A stretch of DNA of 64,000 bases from Rhea pennata (GCF_028389875.1 NC_084678.1:12244899-12308898), one strand, 5' to 3'. Counted from the first letter of the stretch, positions 21,011 to 34,179 are shown. Notes: generated by a model not told the origin, from the sequence alone. A program made the numbers and translations.

Positions 21011-23293
21011 GGAAGACAGCCGGTTCGTTAGCATTACTTTAATGAGGCACTAACCTCACTGTAATGCTTTTATTAATGCTCGTTGCTTATTGAGTGCCAA
21101 CTGCTTGGCTCCTCTCCGACAGGCCGGCTGGTCTACAAAGTGAATGGTTTAGGGGTCCTTTGATGCAAAACGTGAGTGCATTTACACCACAGCCAGGACA
21201 AACGACAGTTGGTGAGATGAGACAGACCCAAACTCACCAGATGGTGCCCAGAGCAGGCAATGCAGTGAGAGAACAGGATCGGGGCAGAAAGGAGGGGAGG
21301 CAGGAGGGAACAAATGAAGGGAGGAGGTGCTGGTTCCACTGAAGCCACTGACACAATTTCTGTTGACTACCGTAGGGTCACAATGAGGCTCAGGATGCTG
21401 AGCAATGACAGACTATAAACACATGACGTGCTGGAGACCTGATGAAAAGGAAAGATGCCAGGAATTGTAGGACGGAGGTTCCAGAGGCTGTGAGCTGCAG
21501 CCTGTCCCCTGCTCCCCAGCCATTACCATTGCTAGTAACTCATATACTTTGAATTATCTTATAGAGAAGATCCTTTTTTCATCACAGTCTGCTCACAATC
21601 ATGGCTGCTTCCAGCCTTGATCTTAACCATCAATCCTGTCTAGTCAGACATGTGTCCCCTCAGTCCAGCCCTCAGCTGTAACTGGTCTCTCTCTATTGCA
21701 CCATGCGTCCCAAAGTTCAGTCCACCAAGACCTCCACATCCTGATGGCCTCTGCCCCAGTATGGCAGTTCTGGGATAAATTGTGCCTTTTAGGCACCCCT
21801 AAAGCTTCTGAGGAACCAGTCTGCCCTCAAGAGAACCAGGGAGGAGGGAGTCCCTTCCCTCTTCTCTCAGCACTGCAAATGCAAGTGCCCGTAACTCACC
21901 TGTGCCTCAATGGGGAGGAAGGAACTTTACCTTCTCACCTCTGCCCAGTCAGTAGAGTCTACTTGCTTTCACAGCAATATCCAGGCCCTCCAAACACACC
22001 TTTCAGATGTGGACATGGGCAGAAGGACAAGGATTACCCCTAGCAGCTGCTGGGACACAGCTTCCCCCACACCTCTTGGGAGCCGAGGTGAGCATATGCC
22101 ATATGTTTCTCCTCCTGTTCCTTGAAACAGTCTGAATAGAGGGATTAAACATTATCCATATCCTGAAACAACAGAGCCGAGGCACCAACACAGACTAATA
22201 TTCCAGCACAGGGTTGGTGATGGTGGCAGAGAGCAGGTGGGCTGCTGCGTCCGTGGCGAGCAAGAACAGAAACAGCTTGCCAGAGGGCCACAAAGACAGC
22301 TGACGGGGCTCAGCCTACAGGGTCATCTCTCCAAGAGTTACTACTGAATAGGAGCTTATACATCAAAGACAGCTTTGTCATCTCCCTGGTTTGGGCTGGC
22401 CTAGAGCCAGGCTATTACCAAGCAATGTGTACAAACCTGCAATTAGGCAGTTCCCACTTCCAAACGCATAAATGTGGATCGGGCCCAGGCTTAGCCGAAG
22501 ACTTTTCTCTGTACATGAGGTGGGCAAAGCAACAAAGAACTGAACTGGCTCTGCCTCAGTGCAGAGCTGGCTTTATGCCTGCCAGAAAGCCCTCTTCACT
22601 GCACCTTTGTACACAGAAGTATGCTGTACGTTGTAGCTGTGCTCACCATGCCAACCGTGCCGTGAATGCAGCTGCAACGCCGTGTCTCATTCAGAGTCAT
22701 GGCACAGAGTCAAGTCTGACCATAGGTTGGCTCTCATTTCCCATTTCATTTTTTGAATGACTTCAGAGATAACAGGTGAATCATTGGCAAAGAAAGATCC
22801 AGCTCCATTGATACCAAAACTTGCCTTTTCCTGCAACTGAAATAGTTTTTCATTTTATTGTAGTGAATAAAAAGAAGAAAAAAGATTATCTAGAAAAAGA
22901 AGAGGGAGCCAGTTGGCTGGCTGGGCACAGAGCAATGGGATGCAACCAGTTGGCTAAAGAAAGGGCAGATGCAGGAAAGACAGGGGAGAAAATTATTGTC
23001 CAGTGTATTTACCAAAACTGGGCAAAGCAAGAACACCATCTACAAAGCCACTGAACTTAAAAACTCACATTTTTTTTTCTCCACGTAATCTGACTCAATG
23101 CCAAACATGGAAATTTCACTGAGTGCTTTTTCCTGCTAAAGGAGTTCTGAGTTTCTGTGGAAACTGGCCCGGTTCTTGTAGGGAGAGGGGAAAAAAAGAA
23201 AATTTAAGAAGAAGAAAGAAAGTAAAACTAGCTAAATGCAGTTATTTTGAAGTGACCATTGCAAGCTGGTCAAAAACTGATAAAATAAAAATG

Positions 23294-23315
23294 TTTTGCC
23301 ATAAACATGGCAAAA
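23294..23315. repeat. Perfect 9-bp inverted repeat
   Basis: TTTTGCCAT (23294-23302) and ATGGCAAAA (23307-23315) are exact reverse complements around AAAC. It is a simple hairpin in AT-rich surroundings with no evident function. Confidence 0.85.
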
Positions 23316-23653
23316 ATAAGACTTTTATCCAAAGGTCTAAATTTACCAAAATTAGAAATAAAGCAGAACCTAGGAATGAGAAGGACTCACACAAAATAAA
23401 ATAGAGCAAAATTAATAGCAAATGCTATTAAATATTTGGTTGGACCTTTTTTATGGGATCATCTTCTCTTCCCTGGGATTTTTGATTAGTTTTATTATTG
23501 GTGTTACAATACTTATGGAGTCTGCTCACAGCAAATAGTATATTCTTGTTCCCAGCACAAGAAAATAGTCCCATTCTAAATCTTTTTAGTTTCTGATCTA
23601 CTGGCCTCACCCAAAGCTTTCTTGCACTAACAACGGGACCTGGTAGGTCTGCT

Positions 23654-23687
23654 TGGGTCCAAGCTTAGCTTGAGTCCAAGCTTAACT
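23654..23687. repeat. 17-bp tandem duplication
   Basis: Units 23654-23670 and 23671-23687 share the core GTCCAAGCTTA and differ at two positions. It is a short local duplication carrying a HindIII-type AAGCTT in each copy. Confidence 0.85.
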
Positions 23688-25284
23688 TTAGGCACATGAG
23701 TAATGCTGTCCCGGGGTGTCTCACATAGGCTGGGGTGCTTTCTAGTTTCTACAGTACTAATACTATAAATATTAGCAACTTACTTACTATTTTAAATGAG
23801 ATTTTATTCAGGGCATAGAGTGGAAGCCCATTGTTCCCGTCAGAACAGGAAGGCACATCAAACACTCAGTACAGCTGCAAACAAGATGCGCATTGGCAGG
23901 GATTCATCACCCTGGCAAGGGTAATCGCTTTCAAGTTTAATCAAGGTAGAAGGGGGAGATTTGGAAGCATCACATCCATGGCACACTTCCCTACTTTGTC
24001 ACATCACAGCAAACACTTGATAAAAGCTCCCTTTGAAGAGGAGCCAAGTTCTTCCTTGCTACATGATGGTGATACTGTGTTTGATTTGCGGAGATGGGTT
24101 TCTGATTGTGCAAAAAGATTTGTAAGAAGCAGAGAAAGGGTGAACGTGCAGAAAGTGATGCAGCTCAAAGAAAACAAGAGATCAAGCAGTAATTAATTGT
24201 TGGGTTTTGCTTCTTTGTATTTTTTTTCTTGGCAGTGGGACAAACAGACTACTGTGTTGGTGAAATGTCAGCCCCACATTATGAGGAGGCCTGCTTCATC
24301 TATATATTTGGGTCTATATCGTTCAAATATTATTTGCCAAGTCACCAAAATAATGAAATTGATAAGCAAATCATGAGATTAAAAGAACCATAACAATCAT
24401 AGCAACAACAGGCTGTTATTTGTCTCTCAGCCTCTGGGTTGTTAGCCTGCCAAGCTAATTTTAATAGAAATTCACCTAAAGGAAAATAAAAAGGGAAGGT
24501 GAGACTTTCCCATGATTACACTAGAAGTTTAGTTTCCAGAGAAAGTGAACCTCTAATGTGCTGAGCTCATTTTCATCTGATGAATCCTAAGTTTGTCTTT
24601 CAGAAGGCTAAAACAAAAAAGGAAAAATATATTAAAAAATCCATCATCCGAAAGCAGATCACCCAGACAGTGGGTATCTGTGAAGCATGTGCGCGTATCC
24701 TGTGCACATGAAGAACATGACCATTTCCTTTGCTTCCCAGCTGCAGCGATGCTATACTGGTTTCCTCAGCAGAATTCGCACTGCCATGACTCATGGTCTG
24801 CAACAGAGATGCTTACATTATGGACTGCATACAGTCTGCTGGGGTAGTCCATGGGGCCCATGGCCTGTCCCACGCGCCCTGTCTCCCAGGCTGGTGAAAT
24901 GGTCTGGCGAAATAGCCCCGCAGTCTTTCTGCCTTTCTTGAAAGCCCTGTGGCCCTTCTTCCGTTTTGGGTTCATCAAGCATAAATTCAGTTTAAGGCTG
25001 CTCTTGGGAAATGCAGCTCAGCTGCTGTGCTGCCAGCCTCCCTGGACAGAGCTGCAGGAAGGAGGCTGCCGGGAGCACGACAGGCTCTGCTGGCACTGGC
25101 TTATTCCAGTTGTCTGATAGTGCCCCAGGAGTGGGCAGAGACTGGTCTGTGCCCATGAGCAGAGCAGGACTCACTCAGGGGGCTGCCCGAGCACAATTCC
25201 CCCTCCAGAGGGTTTACTGGTGAGACAGCCTTGGCAGGCATGGAAGAGCTGCTGTCTGTCTTTCTCTAACAGAGGCTCTAAGAA

Positions 25285-25385
25285 GCAGGGTGGCTCATTC
25301 ATAGTTATGCAGAGCTGGGAAGAAAACCCAGATTGTTGGACCTCTGTTTCAGCACATAACTCACAGCCCAGGTTTGCTGCACCTG
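25285..25385 (+). repeat. Ancient amniote SINE/LINE remnant
   Basis: ATGCAGAGCTGGGAAGAAAA followed by CCCAGATTGTTGGACCTCTG matches in wording the classic old-repeat segment TGGCAGAGCTGGGAATAGAA followed by CCCAG and TCCTGACTCCC. It is drifted but clear. It probably belongs to the same family as the remnants at 6.8, 28.4 and 44.5 kb. Confidence 0.5.
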
Positions 25386-28300
25386 CTCCAGGGATGCACA
25401 GAGGTTTCCAGGCTTCCCAGGCTCCCGATGTGCCTTGCATCAGCCCAGCATGAACACGGGCTGCTGACCCCAGTAACATCCTCCTCCTCCCACTGCTGCC
25501 AGCAGCCCCACCCGGGAGACCAACGGCTGCACAAACAGTCTCTGCCCACTGCCTTTGCTCTCTTTGTTCAGCCTGCTTCTAGTTCCTTCTGGGCAGGTGT
25601 TGTTTGCTCTCTCATCACTGCTCTTGTTCTTAGAGAAGCTGACTACAAAAGCCCAGGAGTCGTTGCTATTTATTCTCTGTCCTGGCTTGGCTTTGTTGAG
25701 ATGACCAGGTGAGTAGGCAGGCGGTTGATTCTCCCACTTATTTTTTACTGGATGGGGACATCAAATATTTGCCTTCAGAAATATTTGCAGCAGCTCTTCT
25801 ACAATTAACAGCATCAACTGAAATGCTCAGAAAAGGCAGGGGAGTACTCCTGTGTCTCTGCTCTCTCCTGAACTTGCCAAAGATGAATCAGAACCTCTCA
25901 GACTTGCATGCTTTGCCACTGACTATATCTGATGGGCAATACATTAAAACGTCTGCTAGGCCTCTCTCCTTCGTTTCACTGGAAGAAGCTCTGGAAGCCT
26001 ACAAAAGTGGATTCCACATCTCCCTGGTTCCCATTTCATATCAGACAGCTTTGCAGCCCTTGGGGAACAGCTTCCTTTTTACCCTAGTACAAATCCAGAG
26101 GCCAATAGGCTTACTTTAGGCTGATACTAGTGCAACAAAACAGGATTTAGCTCCTTGCAGCCATTTAATCTGACTTACAGAGCTTCAGGAACCACAAAAC
26201 TGCCTGAGGTTATGTGCTAATTACAGATGTACTTGTCTCCTCTGCCATCCTAGTATACACTGCAAGATCTCATCCAATCAGCCAGCCTGGGGAAGTATGT
26301 CTCATCTTTGATGCGAATAAACCTCCAGCTTTAGCAGCACAACACATTAGCTTGATCAAGTACAGTTGCTGCATTCAAGACTACAGTCCAGGGAAGGGCT
26401 TCATAACAAAGTCTGAGCTGATACCTTCTCTGGGCAGCTATACAGACAGCTGTGGAGCTGGTGTCAATAATAGACTCAGTGAGCAAGATGTCCCCTCTCT
26501 ATTTAGTATGATATTACATGCTTGTGGATGGCAAAAGTTTGTCTCACACCTCATTTGTGGCCTGTAATAGTGGACTGAATCCCAGAGAAGTTCTCTCTCT
26601 CTCAAGAAACACACTCATATAATAGCCACAGTTCAAGAACAGACTAGAACTTTGGAAACAAAAATATTAATTACTGAGATATGTAAAGTCCTTTGTGCTC
26701 TGCGAGACTCATGATGTCCCCAGCCACGGCTGAGGCTGAGGGAGGTTGGCCTTCTTCCAGGCATGAATTGTTGCCCACTGCTGTGATGGGTATTCACAGT
26801 CACAGTCCTGTATGGGCTTTGCAAAAAGAACTGAATCTACCAAATCCAACAGATTGCTTGTTATTAAGAATAACCAGAGACCACCCAGAGATCTACTACT
26901 GAACTACCCTTCCAGGTAAAACATTGCACAGCAACATTAGGACAGCAGAGGACTGGTTAATTCAACCAGAAAAGTCTTTGGTGCCCTGAGAGAGTTCAGA
27001 GTTGCTCGACAGTGAATTCAAGTAATAGCAGCCTCTTCTCCAGCTCTTGCTTCTCTTTCATCACTTCTTCTCAATGACTGACAACAGGCAAGGTTTTTAA
27101 CTCAGTGCCATCAATCACTAATCAGACCACATACCACACAGTATATGACTTGGTGCTAAGAGCCTTTTATTTTACATTCTTCCTAGCAGAGAGTATATAT
27201 TTGGCTTTACGTACACTGTAGTTTCTTTCTTTTCTTTCTTTTATTTTTTTTCACCTCTTGTGAAGACTTTGCTATGTCAAAATCTGTCAAACAACTCCTC
27301 GTGCCATGTTTTTACAAGAATCCTACTTGCTGATTGGTGCCAAACACCCTTTTAAACAATACTCAGTGAAGTATTGCATTGCCTGTACTCTGTTCTCGCA
27401 TGCCATATTTAGACAAAAGCTAGGGAATTCCCTGGCTTGAATAAGTGCATTCTTTTCCCACCTCAGCTAAATGTATGTGTTCGTATCTGCCAGGCCTTCT
27501 ACCCAGCTTTTTTAACTAATTCCATACGTTGATTTGTCTACCAACAAATCATAAGAAAAAAAGAAATGAAAAGGAAATGAAACAAGTGAATCTGACCACA
27601 GACACATGCTCAGCCCTGCTGGGTACATTCCCAAAGAGACCAAAACCTAGGCAGCAGTAACACAAACACCCAAAACCACACTGACACACAATCTGAATGC
27701 ACAGCTAGCAATAGACAGATCACAGCCAAATAAGGCTTTTATTGCTTTGGCCCAATATAAACAAACAGCAGCATTACACAAAGTTATGGCCTAACGTTGA
27801 TAAAGATTTTGATGTAGCATCTGGAAATGTGCAAGGACTCCGTTAGCCATATGAGCCACTGGGGCATCAGATTTCTCTGGACTAAAGGAAAATGCTCCAA
27901 GTCTGCAGGTACCTGGAGCATGATGCATACAGACCAGCGAGCAGCCAGACCAGGGAGCTCTCGCTCTGTGTGCACTGCATGCATTGCCTTGCATATTCAC
28001 CCATTCAAACCAGCAAAAGCTGGAGCACAAGAGCTCTTTCCTGACACTGCAAAAGTTAATGGAGCTGCAGATCTTTCTGGAGCGGCTATTGAAACTCCAC
28101 ATTCCAGAGAGCCACACTAATCACTTTTAATCAGCCCTTCACCATCAGTCTCTAATATTTAAACTCTTTGCCATCCTTTTGTCCATAGTGTGTGGCCACC
28201 CTCTAGATTTTATGATGCGGTTTTTCTCCTTGTGGCCAAGTCCCCTGGGAGATGATCTTGGCCACATAGGACCAATACAGATGCCTTCCATGCAGTAACT

Positions 28301-28404
28301 CTGCTGCAAAAGCTTCATGTAAATGCTTGTCCTCTTGATTCCCCCCACCCCATACTTCCCCAAAATATTCATTATTTCTGCCCCCAAAACCTATTTAGAA
28401 GAAA

Positions 28405-28452
28405 ATCTGCATCCTGAAATTGAGGCTCAGAGAATTATGAAGTGTAGTATAT
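28405..28452 (+). repeat. Short ancient repeat remnant
   Basis: GAAATTGAGGCTCAGAGAAT continuing to GAAGTG resembles GAAACTGAGGCACAGAGAG and TTAAGTGACTTG of the same old amniote repeat pattern. The fragment is short, so the call is tentative. Confidence 0.3.
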
Positions 28453-28531
28453 ATCTTCTGAAACACAGGATGAAATATTCTGACAAAGAAGGCAGAGTTT
28501 GCACTAGATTTTTGTTAAGATATACCTGCAT

Positions 28532-28535
<4 letters not shown>

Positions 28536-28564
<29 letters not shown>
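28536..28564. repeat. (AC)n microsatellite
   Basis: About fourteen uninterrupted AC units are preceded by a CATACATA stretch and followed by ATATAGATACAT. This is an ordinary dinucleotide repeat. Confidence 0.95.
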
Positions 28565-28568
<4 letters not shown>

Positions 28569-28569
28569 G

Positions 28570-31500
28570 ATACATAATCCACCATACCACCATAGCCATA
28601 TCAGTTACATCTGTATTGCTGATAGCAATGATGGTAACTTTACTGCAGTCGAGGTGCAGAAAGAGACCAGATTTTTAACTGCTGTCATTTAATTCTGTTC
28701 AGAGTTGCTTGAGATGACATAATAACTGAGAAACCACTCAAGCCTCAACTAGCCGAGTGGTGCTATTGCCACTGCTAGGAGCACTATAGGGACAGTAAGA
28801 GTGCAAAGAAATGATATGGACAGAGCCCTAGTGTTATAAAATGCACTTTTAGGATCATATGTTCAAAAGCACTCAGTTCCCATTCAGGAACCTAAGTGAA
28901 GTTGGCAGGATTTCAGAAGTCCTCAGCATCTATCAGCTCCTACTGAGAACACACTGAGCTCTTCTTAAATTGTTAGAGAAAAACAATTCAAAGATAAGAG
29001 CCAGCTTGTGGTTTACAATTAACATAATTGTATAGGTCTTCATGGCAGCTTGGCAAGAGCAAGAATAGTTGCTTTCACAGAAGATATTGTATATGAATTC
29101 ACCTCTCAAAGCAAGGGGCCAGGTTACTTCCTTAGGTTCCCAGGTTACTTAGCAGTCACTTCCACTGACAGCCTCCTGTGAGAGCCGTGCATCCTAAGGA
29201 GGGTTTTCCACTTGCTTTCAGAATGATGCCTTTTGTAGCATCTAGTAAGTGAGATTCTGCACCTGATCACGCTGGGAGTAACCACCTCAGTGGAGATGAG
29301 AAAGACCCGTATGAGTAGCTAACAGCCCAGAATATAACCCATCGTGTTGCAGTGAGAGCAACAATAAAAACATCTGGAGAAATGCGCTAATTTAGTCCTA
29401 ACCTATATTCTTTTTTGACGTATAATTGATAACAATATTACATTCAGTTTCATCTTTGATCCCCAAAGTCTTCTTTGTTCCATGAGAGAGAAAGATGTCT
29501 TCTCCTAGTGGCAATAAAAGCAATAGTTTGCCTCATGCAGTCATGTTCAAGACTGACAATAATGTGCACCTTTAAGGGACAGAAAGATATGTCAAATCTC
29601 TCCAGTCAAGCAATCCCAAAGGCCTATATCCAGCAAAGATTTTAAACATGTCAGCAGTTCCATTGACTCTACTGGAGCCACTGGTCTATTTAAAAGAAAG
29701 TCTGCAAACTCTCCTCAGATTCACCTGCTCTTGGCATCCCACAACTCCTTAAACCTAAAACCAGCTGAATCTTGACTCACTTTGCTCTGCAAGGTGAATC
29801 CATTATTTAATCTACTTCAGTACTTTCTTAGATGAGTGCTACACCTTCATCAGAATTGTCATGTAACAACTAACACCACTCACAGCATTAGGAAAACAAC
29901 ATTTTTTTTTCAGTTGTAGCTTAGGAGAAGTTTTCTCAGTATTGTGTTTTCTCAATAATGGGTCAAAATCACATTTACTGAAAATGGGGGCAAATGTATT
30001 GATTCCAACCGAGCTGCTCCTGAACCAGCTCTAGAACTCAGGAGAGAGCAAGACCTTACAAACTCAAGCTACATCAATTTACTTCCTGATGTCTGGAAAT
30101 GAAAGGATAAAAAAAGTGTAGCACTATTTCCCATTCTGAATAAAGCAAGTTGAAAATGTGCATGAATTTAGTTTGTTGCTCCTCCGATGTTACGATTCAT
30201 TACATTGAAGTATTCTGGCTCATTTCCTACAGCTAGTTAACCTTGTAGGCAAGAACTCACCCAACAGCCTCTAACCTTAAAGGGGAGCACTCTTTTTTTC
30301 AGGAGGAAGGATGCACTTTGCCTCTTCAGAGCAGAGTATAGACTGCAATAATGAGAACACAAGCGCTTACTGGGGCTTCGCCAAGGAGTTGTGCTGCCCT
30401 TTCTCTCTTGAATTTGGTGTTTATAGCAGAGGACAGTTTGAGAAGACTCGTTTAGCCAAGAAATTGAGACTTCTTCATGCTAGTGAGCAACGTGTGCCCA
30501 TTTCAAACACACTCCCCTTGGGAGCCTGGGAGATACAGATCTGGGTTGTCATTGCCACAGCCCCTGTAAGGTAACAAATACTCATCCTTCTCACAGCTAA
30601 GCTGAGCTCAACTAGGGTAGGAGAGAGGAAGGTAAAAAGAAAGACAAAGACACTAACACTCATCCTGCACCAGTAAAAGAGCAATGGTCACTACTGCAGG
30701 TCCCTGGGCTGAGGATTACCAGGGTACTGTATCTATAGGGAGACAGTAGCTCACACAGTTGCATAATAAGTTGGAGTTTGGATAAGATCTTTGAGTCTTT
30801 CTCTTGGTCCCTTTTATTCCCCACTCAGGTTTACACATCCTCTAAACTTCTCATATATATTTAGTCCAAAGAAAAGCACCATTAAAATGCCAAAGAGACT
30901 TTCAAGACAATTGTTACATTGAACCAACTTGAATTGTAAACTCCACTTCTGTGAACTTACTCACTGGATGGGACACTTCAATTAAGTACAGTCATCGTTG
31001 TTAGAAGGCTGCTGTTTTCCGAGGTCAACCACAGCAGCAAAGAGAATTTTAACAAAATGCTTGTGTGACCCCAGGGATTTATGTACAGTCCCTTCTGCCC
31101 CAGACACCTCAGTATAACACACAGACATACATTCTTTGCTGCAAAAGCTATCTGCTCCCTAAAGCACCAGTGCTGAGAACTGAGTTGGGTTTGAAACATC
31201 AAATGCTTCCATATGTACTTGCTCCGCTTCTTCAAATGCTTTACAGGAGAGTCCATACAAGAGCCGCAGCCTGGGTGTCACCTTGTGAAACCCAAGAACT
31301 GCGTCCATTTTTAGCACAAGCCTGCCTGAAGATATGTTACATTATCTGAACAACATGAAGGGAACAAAATGAACTGCAGCTCCCCCTGCCACTTATTTAC
31401 CTTCTGTTTAAACAGTGCCTCTTCAGCCTGCTCCATTCTCTTCCCAAGCACCCATTTACTCGGCATCTCTCACAGGACTGGCCGTTCTATTTTTAAAAGT

Positions 31501-33940
31501 ATGCTGCTGGCTTTTATCTTAAGCTGCTTGATTCTTTTTTTTTTTTTTTTTTTGAGCTCCTGCACACTTTGAACTTACTTTAAACACGCTGGAAGATAAA
31601 AGTAGCAAGGGGAGATACAGCAAATGCAACACAGTTGGCATTACAATTTGCGAATTAACGCAGGAGACAAAAATTAATCAGATTAGAAAACAAATACCTA
31701 AATATTTCCTGGGACTCAACCATTAGGGTGAAATGGCAGTGATCTGTGCTTAGGGGAATATCTCCGATGCATCCAAAGGGTTTTAGTTGAATCAAGAATT
31801 TCAGACTTGTTCTCATCAGGCTCCTGGCAGCAAACATGCTTGGGTGGTGCAGTTGGGCAGGAGAACAGACAGGCAGCCATGAGGACTGAATAGCTCTCTA
31901 CCAAAGTGCAGATAAGCAGCAAGAGAACAATTTTCCCATCAGTAATAGAAATTGATTCCTCATCTTTAAGCAGTTTTGAAATTCTCTTGTTTTTGCCAGG
32001 TGGTCAGATGGCTCTACTGGTTCCAGTTCTGATTTAAGATTAGTACCACTAAAGTCAGCAGACTTGCACCACTGTCAAATGGGGAAGGCCAGGGTGAGAT
32101 GCCTGTCATCTCATATCAACAGGATATGCTGGCACAAAATATCAGTAAGAGTCTCCAGCACTACTCTAAATTGTGGGAAGGCAGAAGGGTTCCAGAAACA
32201 CCTGGCTTGAAAATCCACTCTCCTCACCCATGCCTGAAGTTATGACCAAACCCCAAACCAGGATGTATTCAGCACCTTTGAACAGAGAGGCTGGTTTCAA
32301 GTTCAAGCCTAAAACTATGAGCAAATCTCAGAAGGTAAGCTAGAATGAGGGAAGTTTGAGGCCATGAATATCGGCATGCCATTAAACGCTATAAATGGGG
32401 CTGATGGATTGACTATACTGATATGCTATGTCACCTACCAGAAAATACAATAAACCACTTCCAAAATTACCTCAATATCCATCAGAGCTGTTAATACCTT
32501 TTTCTTGAATTAAGACCTAAGACCTTTCTTTCATTCAGACCTTTGTAACCCCCTTCGCCAGGTTAACTTCTGTCCTACAAAATGTTGACAGTCATGATAT
32601 TTTGATTGTACTTTGCTTTCCATTGATATAATGTCATCCATGACCTTGTTTGCTTCTCCAGATGCCACTTTAAATTTTTGAGGAAGACATAGTCTCACGT
32701 GCCACGTACATACTATAGTTTCCTATGATGTCTTTCTCTCTGGAGATTTTTGGGAAATGCTGCCTTAGTCTGACCAAGAATTGGGACATGGTTTCTTTTT
32801 TGTTGCTGTTTTATTTTCTTTTCCTGCAGGGACAGTCAGGAAAAGGGGTGAAGACACTGCTTTTGTTAAAGAGTGGTTGATAACCAGTGAGGGGCAGCCA
32901 ACAGAAACAAAATAGGATGAGAACTTGGAATTTTCCAGGATAGGGAGATGGGGTATTACTGACACCCAGTTGCAAGCTTAACATCTTAGTAATTATTTGG
33001 AGACTTTCTAGTTCATATCTTGGATCTAGATTTTTCTCAACTAATAATAAGCTTCCAAGTCTTGACACCGCAACCTGTCCTAAGCAGCCAGCTGTTGTTC
33101 CTGTAATAACCAGACCTAGAGCTGCATGTGTTACACTGTGTATGTCACAGCCTGAGCTCAGCTACATTTCAGATTCAGGACATCCCTGAGAACTAGTTGA
33201 AATGAAGACTCATTAAAGCTTCCATCAGATGCTGACGGGCCTTTTTGTGCCAGGAAAATGGATGTGTGCAAAACTGCAAAAGTAACTGGAAGCATCCCAA
33301 AGCCCAATTGAAATGAGGGAATTTTGAGTGGCACCAAAAAAAGGAGCAGTGATTTAATCTCCACAGATAAGGAGGAAGGGAAGCAGTGTCAGGAAAAGCA
33401 GGAGGATGAGATTAGCTAGGCAGTAAAATGAAAATGAGCAAGAGGTGGAGCAAGCGGTGGAGCTGAGATAAGAGGAGGTGGATTACAGAGCTGGCAGATG
33501 GAGGGGGAGCAGACAGCCAAGTAGGGAACAAAATCACAGGTAATAAATCTATAAAAATCTTAACCAACAATTTTAAGGACTATTTTCAACCAATTTTCTC
33601 CAGGGAACAAAGTGATTAAAGCAGAGGGATATCCAGTCTCCCTTGTGTTCTCCCTTCAGAGTGCACAGCGCTGCTGCGGTGGCCATCAGCCTAGCCAACT
33701 GCGAATGGTTAGCTAGGTATATGTGCCTGGACTCTGAACTCTTGCAATGCTGCCAGAATCCTTTCCTGCACATGGATAAAGCAGTCTGTTAATACCAAAA
33801 GGTGAAAGAAATTGCTGCTTTCTTAAATGATAGGCTTGCTGTTTGACTCAGTCTAATTCAGTGGCATGAAAGTAACACATCCTCTCTTTTGCGGGCTGAA
33901 AGGAACATTTCCTGAAGTACTGCTGGAGCAGATACATTGG
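28570..33940. other. Gene-free stretch
   Basis: Unique, AT-leaning sequence with no frame over 117 codons and no recognised domain. A T19 tract lies at 31535-31553. The plus strand is markedly purine-rich at about 33366-33530, with GGAGG and GAGGTGGAG repeats of no fixed period. No gene or transposon was recognised. Confidence 0.55.
31535..31553. repeat. Poly(T) tract, T19
   Basis: Nineteen T residues without flanking retrogene sequence or obvious target-site duplication. Confidence 0.9.
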
Positions 33941-34075
33941 ATATCTCAGTCCCGGATGATAAGGCAGCTTTTATCAAGAAACGTTCATTAATGCAGTTCA
34001 ACTGGCAATAGATGATTGATAATAAACAGACATTTGATGGCTATTTAAGAGTCATTAAGCCTTTGACCACTGGGT
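33940..34075. promoter_or_regulatory. Candidate regulatory element with a PBX/HOX-type site
   Basis: TGATTGAT at 34013-34020 matches the PBX-HOX composite class. ATTAATG and an AT-rich CTATTTAAGAG of MEF2 style lie within 60 bases. There is little simple repeat. It is typical of a developmental enhancer, but conservation is unproven. Confidence 0.25.
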
Positions 34076-34151
34076 TTTTGGAGGATAATCTTCTGAATAT
34101 CTTCAACTGTGTCATTTTAGAAAGGTCATGCAGCAGCTTCCCAGATCTTTG

Positions 34152-34179
34152 CCCCCCCCCCCCCCCCCACACACACACA
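34152..34179. repeat. C17 tract running into (CA)6
   Basis: Seventeen uninterrupted C residues (34152-34168) merge into CA units ending at 34179. This is unusual for a low-GC neighbourhood and quadruplex-capable on the minus strand. Confidence 0.9.

Larger units (their letters stand above)
21011..24180. other. Gene-free stretch
   Basis: The start (21011-21090) is rich in TAAT-type motifs. A purine-rich stretch lies at about 21268-21330 on the plus strand. AT-rich sequence from 22760 holds A-rich low-complexity segments that produce Lys-rich frames. No gene or RNA was recognised. Confidence 0.55.
24181..28530. other. Gene-free stretch
   Basis: The first 300 bases are AT-rich with SOX-like ACAAT and TAATTAATT motifs. 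A consensus splice donor (CAG then GTGAGT, 25706-25714) exists, but no exon with a matching acceptor and a recognisable protein was found. A pyrimidine-rich TTTC stretch lies at about 27222-27251. Other frames are short and anonymous. Confidence 0.55.

Noticed and set aside
25706-25714. Exon boundary at CAG then GTGAGT
   Set aside because: Consensus donors occur a few times by chance in this much DNA, and no open upstream exon with an acceptor and recognisable protein was found.
28536-28564. CA repeat as a functional element
   Set aside because: It is an ordinary microsatellite with no associated motif or structure.
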